DNA of 64,000 nt from the NCBI RefSeq assembly GCF_003402415.2, contig NZ_AP036014.1, forward strand, positions 2,170,001 through 2,234,000. Reading direction: 5' to 3'. Made by a program: the position numbers and the translations under genes. The DNA comes from Cupidesulfovibrio sp000226255. Lineage in GTDB: Bacteria > Desulfobacterota > Desulfovibrionia > Desulfovibrionales > Desulfovibrionaceae. This document shows, piece by piece, positions 43,513 to 52,846 of the stretch; position 1 is the first letter of the stretch, and every line of letters starts with the position of its first letter. The notes beneath the pieces are model-generated. The model saw only the letters and a list, made by a program, of their open reading frames with translations, did not search any database and was not told the origin of the DNA.

Positions 43513-43791
43513 ATGACCAACCAGCACGGCACCACGCAGGGTCCGGCAGCAGCCCGCGCCGCAGCAGCGGCGGATACGGCCGCCCCGGCGTCGGGGTTCA
43601 AGGAAGTGCTGCTTTCGCCCGGCGATTGCAGCGGTTGCGGCGCATGCACGGAGCTGGCCCCGGACATCGTGGGCTGGCGCGAAGGGGATGAAAGGCCGTT
43701 CCTTGTCAGCGACGTGGCCCCGGACGGAGTGCTGACGGAACTGATGGCCTTCTGCCCGGAAGGGTGCTTCGAGGGCGGCGACGAATCCTGA
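43513..43791 (+). CDS. Single-cluster [4Fe-4S] ferredoxin-like protein
   Basis: The protein has 92 residues. An Ala-rich N-terminal tail of ~28 residues precedes a ferredoxin core with CSGCGAC (Cys39, Cys42, Cys45) and Cys81 in AFCPEGC, the CxxCxxC...CP arrangement of single [4Fe-4S] ferredoxins of Desulfovibrio. An additional Cys85 could form a disulfide or an alternative ligand. The acidic core and small size fit an electron carrier. Start chosen at the ATG after GGGAGG. Confidence 0.85.
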   Translation: MTNQHGTTQGPAAARAAAAADTAAPASGFKEVLLSPGDCSGCGACTELAPDIVGWREGDERPFLVSDVAPDGVLTELMAFCPEGCFEGGDES

Positions 43792-43819
43792 CCTTAAGGA
43801 CGGGGCGCGGCAGTCGGGG

Positions 43820-44185
43820 TTACCCCCTGTTGGCCGCAAGCCACGCGGCGATATCCACGCGCGTGACCTCTGCGTCCTCCAGCAGGCCCAGCCATTCCAC
43901 GCGGGCGGCGGCCACGTCTTCGTTGCGGCTGGCCAGGTCCAGGGCGGCGGCCCGGTGGTGCAGCCGCGTGGCGCCGATGGTGGCGGACGCCCCCTTCAGG
44001 CTGTGCGCGAGACGCGCGAGGTCGTCCAGACGCCCTTCTCCCAGTGCGGCCTGCATCTTGGCCAACCGGTCGGCGAAATCGGGCAGAAAGGTGTCGAGCA
44101 GCAGCGTGAGGAATTCGCGGTCGCCCTGCAGGCGGCGCAACACGGCGTCGAGATCGAAGACGGGGTGGTTGGCGGGCTCGCTCAT
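43820..44185 (-). CDS. Stand-alone Hpt domain phosphotransfer protein
   Basis: The protein has 121 residues and consists of one Hpt domain. His61 in LARLAHSLKGASATIGA is the phosphoacceptor within the HxLKGxxxxxG signature. A shuttle protein of this kind moves phosphate between a hybrid kinase and a response regulator. No hybrid kinase is adjacent. The start is the Met of MSEPANHP; CAAGAG lies 7-12 bp upstream. It is convergent with the ferredoxin gene, with 28 bp between stops. Confidence 0.88.
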   Translation of the reverse strand: MSEPANHPVFDLDAVLRRLQGDREFLTLLLDTFLPDFADRLAKMQAALGEGRLDDLARLAHSLKGASATIGATRLHHRAAALDLASRNEDVAAARVEWLGLLEDAEVTRVDIAAWLAANRG

Positions 44186-44336
44186 GGGACACTCTTGAAG
44201 GGTTGCCGGACCACGCCGCCGGGGCATCCCGGCCCGGAACGCGGGCGCGGGTCCGAGGTTCATCTTGCAGACTACGGCAACACGCCCCCCATCGGCAAGG
44301 GGGAACGGTACGCGTGAGGTCTCCATTGATATTCAT

Positions 44337-44373
44337 AATGCGAACACCGCCGAAAACCGGCGGTGTTCGCATT
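44337..44373 (-). terminator. 16-bp perfect hairpin after the TPR lipoprotein gene
   Basis: AATGCGAACACCGCCG and its exact complement flank a five-base loop. On the minus strand it lies 88 bp after the lipoprotein stop and before the Hpt gene. It should terminate the signalling operon; the T-rich sequence beyond is weak. Confidence 0.7.
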
Positions 44374-44460
44374 CATTGCATCTCGCGCAGGCTGGCGCCC
44401 CGCCCCGGCGGCCTCCCGCCAAGGCGCTGCCTGCCCCGGCAAGGACGGCCGCACGGCACG

Positions 44461-45042
44461 TCACGGCAGGTATTCGACGGGGCTGGGCGGCAAGGCGGGA
44501 TCGGGCACGTCGCCACGGTCCATGCCGCTCCGGAACCTGTCGCGGTCTCGCTTCATCTCTTCCAGCGCATTGGCCTGGGCGGCCTCGCGCGCGTACAGCT
44601 CCGCGGACTGCGGGCCAAGGGCCAGTTCGTCCGCCTGTAACAGGTTGAAGCGCTGGCGCACCACGCGCAGCACCTCCATCCTGTCCGTGGTCCAGCCGCT
44701 CCACGCGGTGCGGGCCGCGTCACCGTCGCGCGCGGCGATGGCCGCGATGCCCGCCCAGAACCGGGCGTATTCATCGGCCCGCCAGTCCTCGGTCAACGGC
44801 ATGAGCACGGCGCGGGCCGCCGCGTAATCCCCCTTGCGGTACAGGGCGTATCCCTGCCGCACCCCCGATCGCCAGTCGGACGGGTTCTCGGCCGTAACGG
44901 CGGCGTAGGCCGTGGCGGCCTCCGCGTAGCGGCCCTGCTCCAGCAATGACGAAGCCTGCATGCTCTTGCCGGAACATCCGGCCGTGATGACAACCGCGAC
45001 GACAAGGGCCACAAGAACCAACGCTCCGTGGAACCTGTTCAT
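44461..45042 (-). CDS. TPR-containing lipoprotein
   Basis: The protein has 193 residues. The signal peptide ends in the lipobox ITAGC with Cys23 as the lipid-modified residue; the next residues are Ser-Gly, so outer-membrane sorting is likely. Residues 30-115 contain two TPR-like helix pairs (GRYAEAATAYAAVTAENP, GYALYRKGDYAAARAVLMPL). The C-terminus is a charged helix (LEEMKRDRDRFRSG). It lies 17 bp downstream of the NtrC-type regulator in the same orientation, so it is probably the last gene of that operon and may be a target or sensor accessory. Confidence 0.85.
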   Translation of the reverse strand: MNRFHGALVLVALVVAVVITAGCSGKSMQASSLLEQGRYAEAATAYAAVTAENPSDWRSGVRQGYALYRKGDYAAARAVLMPLTEDWRADEYARFWAGIAAIAARDGDAARTAWSGWTTDRMEVLRVVRQRFNLLQADELALGPQSAELYAREAAQANALEEMKRDRDRFRSGMDRGDVPDPALPPSPVEYLP

Positions 45043-45059
45043 GATGCCTCCCTGGCGGG

Positions 45060-46579
<1,520 letters not shown>

Positions 46580-46583
<4 letters not shown>

Positions 46584-46687
46584 CGTGTTTCCTTGGTGCT
46601 GACGGTGCGCCTGTCCGCGCCCGGCATGACGGCGCGGACCATCAGGCGATGGCCGGGTTCGTCGTCGATGACCAGAAATCGCGTCAT
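46580..46687 (-). pseudogene. Mini-gene left by partial tandem duplication of the regulator 5' end
   Basis: This 35-codon frame starts in ATGA overlap with the kinase stop (46684-46687) and ends in ATGA overlap with the regulator start (46580-46583). Its first 21 codons match those of the regulator at 61 of 63 bases (MTRFLVIDDEPGHRLMVRAV versus MKRLLVIDDEPGHRLMVRAV), and the last 14 codons are unrelated. The repeats are offset by 104 bp, which is not a multiple of three. It is probably a remnant with no receiver function, although it preserves translational coupling from kinase to regulator. Confidence 0.8.
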
Positions 46688-48723
46688 CGTTTGTCCTCGG
46701 TTATGTCGATGACCGTATCCCCGGCGGATTGCTGCGCCGTGGCCTGGTCCGTACCATTTCGGTGCGGGGCGTTTCCGCCTGCTGCATCCTCGCCGAAGGC
46801 GCTCCGAGCCGCGCCTGGGCAACTGCCCGCCGGGCTGTCCGCGTCGCGAAAGGGGCCGACGTCGGCCTCATCCGCTTCCGCATCCGCCGCTCCACCCGAT
46901 TCGGGGCGAGAGCCCGGAAAAAACAACGCCACCGTGGCGCCGCGCCCCACCTCGGAATCTATCTGGGCCCGACCGCCATGATCGCGCATGGTCTTGTGCA
47001 CCAGGGCGAGTCCAAGGCCGGTGCCCTTCTTCTTGGTGGTGTAGAACGGCTCGAAGGCCTGTTCGCGCTGTTCGCGGCTCATGCCGGGGCCGGTGTCGCG
47101 CACGAACACCCACACCCCGCCGTCCGAGGCCATGGAGGAAATGTGGATTTCCCGTTCGCCATGCCCGGCTGTGGCCGGGCACTGCGCCAGGGCATCCAGG
47201 CTGTTCAGCACCAGGTTCAGCAGGGCCTGCTTCAGGGCGTCCTCGTCGGCCATGACCAGGTCCGGCCCCAGGCTGGTGCGCATGCGCACCCCCAGCTTGC
47301 CCGCGTCGAAGCGCACCAGGCTTTCCAGTTCCGCCGCCAGCTGCCCCAGGCTTACCTGGCGCGGTTCGATGGCGCGCGGCCGGGCCAGGTACAACAGATC
47401 GGTAATGACCCGGTTCAGCCGGTCGGCCTCGCGCACCATGGTCTGGGCGTAGTTTTCGTCCGGCTGCTTGCCCGCCAGCTTCTTGGCGAAATACTGGGCA
47501 AAGCCGCGCAGCGCCGACAGCGGGTTGCGTATCTCGTGGGCAACGCCAGCGGCCAGCGTGCCCACGGCGGCCAGCTTTTCCGCCTCGCTCAGGCTCTTTT
47601 CCAGTTCGCGGATCTGGGTGCGGTCGCGGATGATGACCAGCCGGTCGTGCTCCTCGTCGCTTTCGCGAATGGGCAGGGTAAGGATTTCCAGGTGCGCGCC
47701 GTCCACGGTGCGGTTGGCCCAGCCGGGGGTGGCCCCGCTGTCCGGCCCGGCGATGCACCCGGCGATTTCCGGCGGCAGTTCGGCCACGTCCGTGCCCGCA
47801 AGGCCGCCGTCGCGGGCCTTCAGGATGTCGTGCGCGGCCGGGTTGGCCGCGCGCACCACATTGTCCTGGGTGATGGTCAGCAGGCCGTCGGGCAGGTTGT
47901 CCACCAGCCGGGCCTGGAACCGTTCCAGCACGGCGGCGCGGCCCGCCTGCTCGCGCCGCTTCAGGAAGCTCATGGTCAGCACCCAGATGAACACCGCCGC
48001 CGCAAGGATGTACGCGGCCTGAAACAGGGCGTTCTGGCGAAAGCCACGATACACGGCGAGGTGCTTGGCCATGTCCAGCCCCACCACCAGAAAGGTGGGC
48101 AGCGCGTTGGGGTCGTCCTGCGCGAAGTCATCCTGCGCGAAGTCACCCTGGGCGAAGGGACCGGCCGCGTGCGGCTGGGCGGTGTCGCCTTCTTCCGGCC
48201 CGCCGGGGCGGGGCTGCCCCGCTCCGTCCGTTTCCGGGGCGTGCATAAGGGTGTGGCTGCGCGGCAGGATGCGCTTGCCGTAGACGTAGGCGCTCAACTT
48301 GCCGAAGGTGGCGCGGCCGTGCCATTCGCCCTTCTGGGAAAGGTCCTGCAACGCCTCTGGCGGGAAGACCAGCGTGCCTCCCGCCTCTTGCGTGGGGCGC
48401 GAGGTGAGCACCCGCCCCCCCTGCCGGTCGATGATGCCCACGAACAGCACGTCGCCGCTCTGCTCCAGTTCGCGGAACAGTTCCGCCGTGCCGGGGCTGA
48501 ACAGGCCAGGTCCGTTGGGCCGCATGAACAGCCCGCGCCGCAGCGAGGTTTCCACCGCCTGCAGCACTGAACGCGCCGTGAGGATGAGGTGCTGCGTGCC
48601 TGCCTCTTCCTGCCGGTTCAGGGTCTGCCCGGTGGAGACGATGAGCGAGAGCCCGATGGTCACCAGCGCCATCACCGCGATGATCAGGGTGCTGCGCTCG
48701 GTGTTCTTGTCGGCGATATCCAT
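46684..48723 (-). CDS. Membrane-bound PAS-containing sensor histidine kinase
   Basis: The protein has 679 residues starting MDIADKNTER (AAGGA upstream). The transmembrane helices are about residues 12-32 and 234-254, with a ~200-residue periplasmic sensor that contains a FAQDD tandem repeat near 190-204. A PAS-like domain spans about 270-375. The HisKA domain has His396 in AAGVAHEIRNPLSALRGF, and the catalytic domain shows N box LLNLVLNSLDAL, G1 DTGPGMS and FEPFYTTKKKGTGLGLALV. The C-terminal ~70 residues are a disordered tail. It is the cognate kinase of the NtrC-type regulator downstream. The periplasmic ligand is unknown. Confidence 0.93.
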   Translation of the reverse strand: MDIADKNTERSTLIIAVMALVTIGLSLIVSTGQTLNRQEEAGTQHLILTARSVLQAVETSLRRGLFMRPNGPGLFSPGTAELFRELEQSGDVLFVGIIDRQGGRVLTSRPTQEAGGTLVFPPEALQDLSQKGEWHGRATFGKLSAYVYGKRILPRSHTLMHAPETDGAGQPRPGGPEEGDTAQPHAAGPFAQGDFAQDDFAQDDPNALPTFLVVGLDMAKHLAVYRGFRQNALFQAAYILAAAVFIWVLTMSFLKRREQAGRAAVLERFQARLVDNLPDGLLTITQDNVVRAANPAAHDILKARDGGLAGTDVAELPPEIAGCIAGPDSGATPGWANRTVDGAHLEILTLPIRESDEEHDRLVIIRDRTQIRELEKSLSEAEKLAAVGTLAAGVAHEIRNPLSALRGFAQYFAKKLAGKQPDENYAQTMVREADRLNRVITDLLYLARPRAIEPRQVSLGQLAAELESLVRFDAGKLGVRMRTSLGPDLVMADEDALKQALLNLVLNSLDALAQCPATAGHGEREIHISSMASDGGVWVFVRDTGPGMSREQREQAFEPFYTTKKKGTGLGLALVHKTMRDHGGRAQIDSEVGRGATVALFFPGSRPESGGAADAEADEADVGPFRDADSPAGSCPGAARSAFGEDAAGGNAPHRNGTDQATAQQSAGDTVIDITEDKR
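48112..48156 (-). repeat. In-frame 15-bp tandem repeat in the kinase sensor domain
   Basis: Three 15-bp units encode Phe-Ala-Gln-(Asp/Gly)-Asp in the periplasmic domain of the histidine kinase, just before the second membrane helix. Confidence 0.9.
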
Positions 48724-48782
48724 GAACTTTCCTTGGGATGCGCGAACCAGGCTGCACAAGCGGCCGGGCGTGGGCTTGCGCA

Positions 48783-48798
48783 TGAAAACGCCGTGCCA
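48783..48798 (-). promoter_or_regulatory. Possible sigma-54 promoter of the kinase-regulator operon
   Basis: On the minus strand TGGCACG-N4-TTTCA: the -24 element is perfect, but the -12 has TC where the invariant GC is expected. It lies 60 bp before the kinase start. It would give autoregulation by the NtrC-type protein if functional. Confidence 0.35.
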
Positions 48799-48870
48799 AG
48801 ACGTGCACAACGCGATTCCGGCTGGTTACGCAAAACACATTGCACAAATGGTGTGTCGGCGTCGCTTCAC

Positions 48871-48888
48871 TGTGCATAAAATTGCACA
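48871..48888. promoter_or_regulatory. Palindromic activator-binding site A
   Basis: TGTGCATAAAATTGCACA: perfect 6-bp arms around six bases. It resembles NtrC-type enhancer sites (TGCAC...GTGCA layout). The centre lies 41 bp from site B. Confidence 0.55.
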
Positions 48889-48911
48889 CGCGGAAAAAAC
48901 GCGCAACACCC

Positions 48912-48929
48912 GATTGCACGTGTGCAATC
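48912..48929. promoter_or_regulatory. Palindromic activator-binding site B
   Basis: GATTGCACGTGTGCAATC: perfect 8-bp arms around GT. With site A it forms a pair about four helical turns apart, 80-140 bp upstream of the sigma-54-like element. Confidence 0.6.
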
Positions 48930-49071
48930 CAAGGACGGAAGAAAGAAAGGAGGCGAGGAAAAGAAGCTCGAAGAACGAAGGGTGCGGCGGGAGCGCCACG
49001 CGGCGCGCATCGGAATTACCGGCCGTGTCGCTGCCCGGCGCGACGCACCGTGCGCGGGGGACAGCACGTGG

Positions 49072-52000
49072 CTATTGTGCGCCGGACTGCGCTCCCTGCC
49101 GCTGGCCGTTGGGGGAGGTGGCATTGCCGTTGCCGCCCGCCGCGTCCTGCAAGCCTTCCAGCACGCGCAACGGCATGCCGATGACCCCGCCCAGCAGATC
49201 GAACACGGTGCTGCCCAGGTTCCCCAGGGTGCCGGTGACGATGCCCGTCTGGCGCACGCTGGTTTCCGGCTTGCGCAGGTCGCCGTGGAAGCGGATGGGG
49301 AAGGTGGGCACGCGCACCAGCGAGACGTCGGTGGTGTAGTCGATGCGCTTTTTCGCCAGGTCCACCCAGCCCCGGCCCACCATGGTCAGCAGCAGGCTGC
49401 GCAACGTGAAGTCCTCGTTGTGCAGCACGCCGGTGCGCATGTAGCCGCTGGCCCGCGCCTCGGAAAACGGGGTCTTGGACTGTTCCGGCGTGCTCGATTT
49501 GCCCCGCGTGCTGTAGAAGCCGTCGCGCACCTCGAAGGCCCAGGTCCCGGAAAGGGCGGCGGGCATGTCGCCCTCGGTGCGCAGGGGGCCTTGCACGTCC
49601 AGCACCAGCATGGCCTTGCCCCCAACATAGTCCTTGCCCGCGAAGCGCTGCCCCACCGGTTCCAGGTCGAAGTCGCGCGCGTCGAGCACCAGGCGCGTGG
49701 CCAGGGCATCGCCCGCCGTGGCGCGGATGCTGCCCCCCAGCGTGCCGCCATAGAAGCCGGAGGCGATGGGCCCCACTTCCAGGTGCCCTTCGCGCAGCAG
49801 GATGGGGGCGGTGAACCCGTCGAACCGCAACTGCTTGAGCGTGGCGCGCCCAACAGAGACGCGCCCGTCCGCGTCGAAGGCCCGCAGCCAGGCGTAATGC
49901 AGCGGATCGTTGGATGGCCGCGGCTCCGGCTCGCCGGGCGCAGGGTCCGGCTGCCTGGGGGCCAGGTAGCGGTCCGCGTCGAAGGCGTCGGCGTGCACGC
50001 TGAACCGCCACAACGGCCGCTGCCCCGAAATGCGCGAAACGTTGCCGGACACGGGCTGACCATCCAGCATAAGTTGGATGTCGGTGAGGTCCAGGGTGTT
50101 GCCCGCTTGACGGAAAGTGGCGGCCAGGTCGGCCGCGCGCAGCGCGTCATCGGCCATTTTCCATTCGGGCAGGCCGACGGCGCGCAGGGTGGCGCGGGGG
50201 TCGGCGAACCGGGCGTTCAGCACGCCCGACCACATGGCGGCCTTGCTCATGCCCGTGGCCGCAAGGGACATGGTGGCCCGCGCGGCCAGGGTCTCCACTT
50301 CCAGGCGCTCGCCGTTCAGGGTGCCCGCGTCGAAGTCGAAGCGCACCGGGCCGGAAAGACGCACATCCACCACGCGGTCCAGGTCGGTCAGCCCTGGCGG
50401 CAGCGACAGGCGCAGCGTGGCGGGCAGCCGGTCGGCGGCCACGGGCAGCCCGGTGCCCGTGTCGAACAGCAAGGGACCGTTGGCCGTTGCCTCCCATTCC
50501 GTGCCGGATGGCGTGCGCATGGCCGTGCGCCAGGCCCCGGTCCAGGCCAGCCGGGCGGGGGCCTTTCCGTTGGGCAGGCCCTGCCCCGCCGCCTCGCCGC
50601 GCACATCGAACCGGGTGAAGGGCTGCCGTTCCAGCGCGCCGTTGCGCCACACCAGCAGAAAGCCGTCATCCAGGCGCGCGGCCAGCGTGCCGCGCATGGA
50701 GGCCACCACGGCCCCAAGGCTGTGGCCCTGCCCGCGCACCGACGCCTTCAGCCCCAACTTGCCCGCAGCGGATTCGCGCCCGCTGACGATGACCGCCGGA
50801 CGCGCCAAGGCCACGTCGGCGGCGGTGAGTTGCAGGCGGTAGTCGTCCACGATGTCCAGCAGGGCCTTCACCGTGCCCCCGTAGAACGAGGCGGCCGTGA
50901 ATTCCAGCAGCGTGCCTTCGCGCGAGGGGGAACAGCGGAAGGCCAGCCCGCCCGTGTCGAACTTCCAGCCGCGCGCCTTTTCCGCCCGCACGCGGATGTC
51001 GTAGCCCACGTCGGGAATATCGTCCGAACCGCCGCTGGCGGGTTGCGCCGTACCCGCCTTCCCGTCGGGGGCGGCCACCGCGGGGGGGCCGGAATGCGTC
51101 AGGGGGCGCGGGTCGGCCCCGGCCAGCTCGGGCATCACCCTGTTCACGTCGATGTCCGGCCCGGCCACGTCGATGGCGATGACCGGCGCGCCGAAATCGG
51201 CCACACCGCCCGTACCGCGCAGGGGCATGCCCAGCACTTCGGCCGTGAGCACGGGCACGTCAAGGCCGCGCCGGGTCAGCGTGAATTCCAGATGCCCGGA
51301 AATGGCGTCCAGCGCGTGCTGCAACCCCACGGGCAGGTTGCGCGCGAAGCCGAACCAGCGCGGCAGGCTGAGCCGCCGCACCTCGGCCGTTCCCCGCGCC
51401 GCCACCTCATCCGTGCCAAGCCCGGCAAGGCTGGCCGTCACCTCCACGGCGTCCTGCTCCAGTTGCAGGCGCGCGCCGGTAACGCGCGAGTCCGCGCCCC
51501 GCTCCGCGTCGAACGGCACGGAAAGCTCGAAGGGCACGGGCTGCCCGCCCAGCGGCACATGGCCGCGCGCCCGGATGGCGCCATGGGCGGCAACCGGCAA
51601 CAGCCCGGCCGTACCGTGGGAAAGGGCCGCCTCCAACGCCAGCGTGCCGGTGACGCCGGGCGCGGCGTCGTAGGAGCAGGACATGCGCAGCACGCCCGCG
51701 CCAGCCTTGTCCGCATGGACCATGCTGCCGCTGCTTCCGGCGGCCTGCCCCGGCGCGTTGCCAAGGCCCGGTGCATTGCCGAAACCCGTGGCGTTGCCCG
51801 GCCCGCTTCCCGCCCCCTCGCGGTGCGGCAGCACGTCACGCGAGCCAAACGCGCCGCCCAGCAGGTCGCGCAGCTTCCTCCAGCCGCCTCCCGGAGTGGA
51901 AAAAGAAATATCCACGTCGCGCAGCACGCCGGGGCGCGTTCCTGGCGCTGTGACCCATTCCAGGCTGCCATGGCGCACCGTGCCCTCGGACAGGCGGCCG

Positions 52001-52773
52001 CCACGGGCGACCAGGGACACGTCCACCCCTTGCCCGCGCACCTGCGCGCCGGTGGCGGTGTTGCGCCATTCCAGGTCGGCGTCGTCGATGCGCAGGACGG
52101 CCGTGCCGGTCAGCACCACCTGCGGCGAAAACCATGGCGTGGCGGCCGGGGAACCGGGGCGCGGCGCGTCTTCAGAGGGATGAGGGAAGGATTGGGGGAC
52201 GGATTGAGGGGAAGAGTGGAACGCTGGAGCGCCCCCGGCAACTGGGGAGGTTACAGAGGCGGCACCGGCCGCGGACACGGAAGCCGCAGGGGCGTCGATG
52301 GCGGAAGGCGCGGCCTGCGTGCCAGCACCGGCCTCGGCCCCCGCCTCGCCACCGGCTCTCGTGCCAGCCGCACGGCCGAGCAGGTCGTCCCATCCGTTGC
52401 GGCCATCGCCGTCGGTCAGCAGCAGCAGGCGCGGCCGGTCCACCTCCACGCCGCGCACCTCCACGCGACCGGAAAACAGGGCCGCCAGCCCCAGGTCGAG
52501 CCGGACCTCGTTCACGCGCAGCAACGGTTCCTGCCCGGCGAAGGGGCCGGTCTGGGCCATGACCACGTTGCGGGCCACCACCGTGGGGTCGGGGTCGAAC
52601 ACCACCCGCACCCCGCCCTCCACCCGGCTTTCATGGCCGGTCAGCGCGGTGAGCGTCTCGCCCAGTTGGCGCGCCGCCACGTCAGAATCCACCAGCCGAC
52701 GCAACGCCACGTAGCCGCCGCCGACGGCGAGCAGCATGATGCACAAGATGATCAGCAGGAGGCGCAAACGCAT
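49072..52773 (-). CDS. AsmA family protein
   Basis: The protein has 1233 residues. A single N-terminal membrane anchor (MRLRLLLIILCIMLLAVGGG) is followed by the AsmA N-terminal region (RVEVRGVEVDRPRLLLL) and a long beta-rich periplasmic body; the conserved AsmA C-terminal region lies at about 1000-1170 (TRLVLDARDFDLEPVGQRF, then LSGTWAFEVRDGFY). Low-complexity Ala/Gly/Pro insertions occur near 155-200 and 310-340. AsmA-like proteins are bridge-like lipid-transfer factors between inner and outer membrane. It is on the same strand as the kinase genes, but 348 bp separate them. The next gene upstream ends 73 bp away. Confidence 0.88.
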   Translation of the reverse strand: MRLRLLLIILCIMLLAVGGGYVALRRLVDSDVAARQLGETLTALTGHESRVEGGVRVVFDPDPTVVARNVVMAQTGPFAGQEPLLRVNEVRLDLGLAALFSGRVEVRGVEVDRPRLLLLTDGDGRNGWDDLLGRAAGTRAGGEAGAEAGAGTQAAPSAIDAPAASVSAAGAASVTSPVAGGAPAFHSSPQSVPQSFPHPSEDAPRPGSPAATPWFSPQVVLTGTAVLRIDDADLEWRNTATGAQVRGQGVDVSLVARGGRLSEGTVRHGSLEWVTAPGTRPGVLRDVDISFSTPGGGWRKLRDLLGGAFGSRDVLPHREGAGSGPGNATGFGNAPGLGNAPGQAAGSSGSMVHADKAGAGVLRMSCSYDAAPGVTGTLALEAALSHGTAGLLPVAAHGAIRARGHVPLGGQPVPFELSVPFDAERGADSRVTGARLQLEQDAVEVTASLAGLGTDEVAARGTAEVRRLSLPRWFGFARNLPVGLQHALDAISGHLEFTLTRRGLDVPVLTAEVLGMPLRGTGGVADFGAPVIAIDVAGPDIDVNRVMPELAGADPRPLTHSGPPAVAAPDGKAGTAQPASGGSDDIPDVGYDIRVRAEKARGWKFDTGGLAFRCSPSREGTLLEFTAASFYGGTVKALLDIVDDYRLQLTAADVALARPAVIVSGRESAAGKLGLKASVRGQGHSLGAVVASMRGTLAARLDDGFLLVWRNGALERQPFTRFDVRGEAAGQGLPNGKAPARLAWTGAWRTAMRTPSGTEWEATANGPLLFDTGTGLPVAADRLPATLRLSLPPGLTDLDRVVDVRLSGPVRFDFDAGTLNGERLEVETLAARATMSLAATGMSKAAMWSGVLNARFADPRATLRAVGLPEWKMADDALRAADLAATFRQAGNTLDLTDIQLMLDGQPVSGNVSRISGQRPLWRFSVHADAFDADRYLAPRQPDPAPGEPEPRPSNDPLHYAWLRAFDADGRVSVGRATLKQLRFDGFTAPILLREGHLEVGPIASGFYGGTLGGSIRATAGDALATRLVLDARDFDLEPVGQRFAGKDYVGGKAMLVLDVQGPLRTEGDMPAALSGTWAFEVRDGFYSTRGKSSTPEQSKTPFSEARASGYMRTGVLHNEDFTLRSLLLTMVGRGWVDLAKKRIDYTTDVSLVRVPTFPIRFHGDLRKPETSVRQTGIVTGTLGNLGSTVFDLLGGVIGMPLRVLEGLQDAAGGNGNATSPNGQRQGAQSGAQ

Positions 52774-52846
52774 GAATGTTCCGGTTCGACGGTGTGGCGC
52801 GGGCGGCGCGGATGGCGCGGCGGCGCGGCTTACGCAGCGTCACATG

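Larger units (their letters stand above)
48724..49071. other. Intergenic region upstream of the histidine kinase gene
   Basis: These 348 bp hold repeated TTGCAC/GTGCAA words, including two full palindromic sites (48871-48888 and 48912-48929), and a weak sigma-54-like promoter (48783-48798, minus strand). I see no gene and no terminator for the AsmA gene that ends at 49072. Confidence 0.6.

Noticed and set aside
49072..52773. Antisense large frames opposite the AsmA and GGDEF-EAL genes
   Set aside because: These are shadow frames of real genes in high-GC DNA; translations are Arg/Gly/Pro/His-rich with no recognisable domain.
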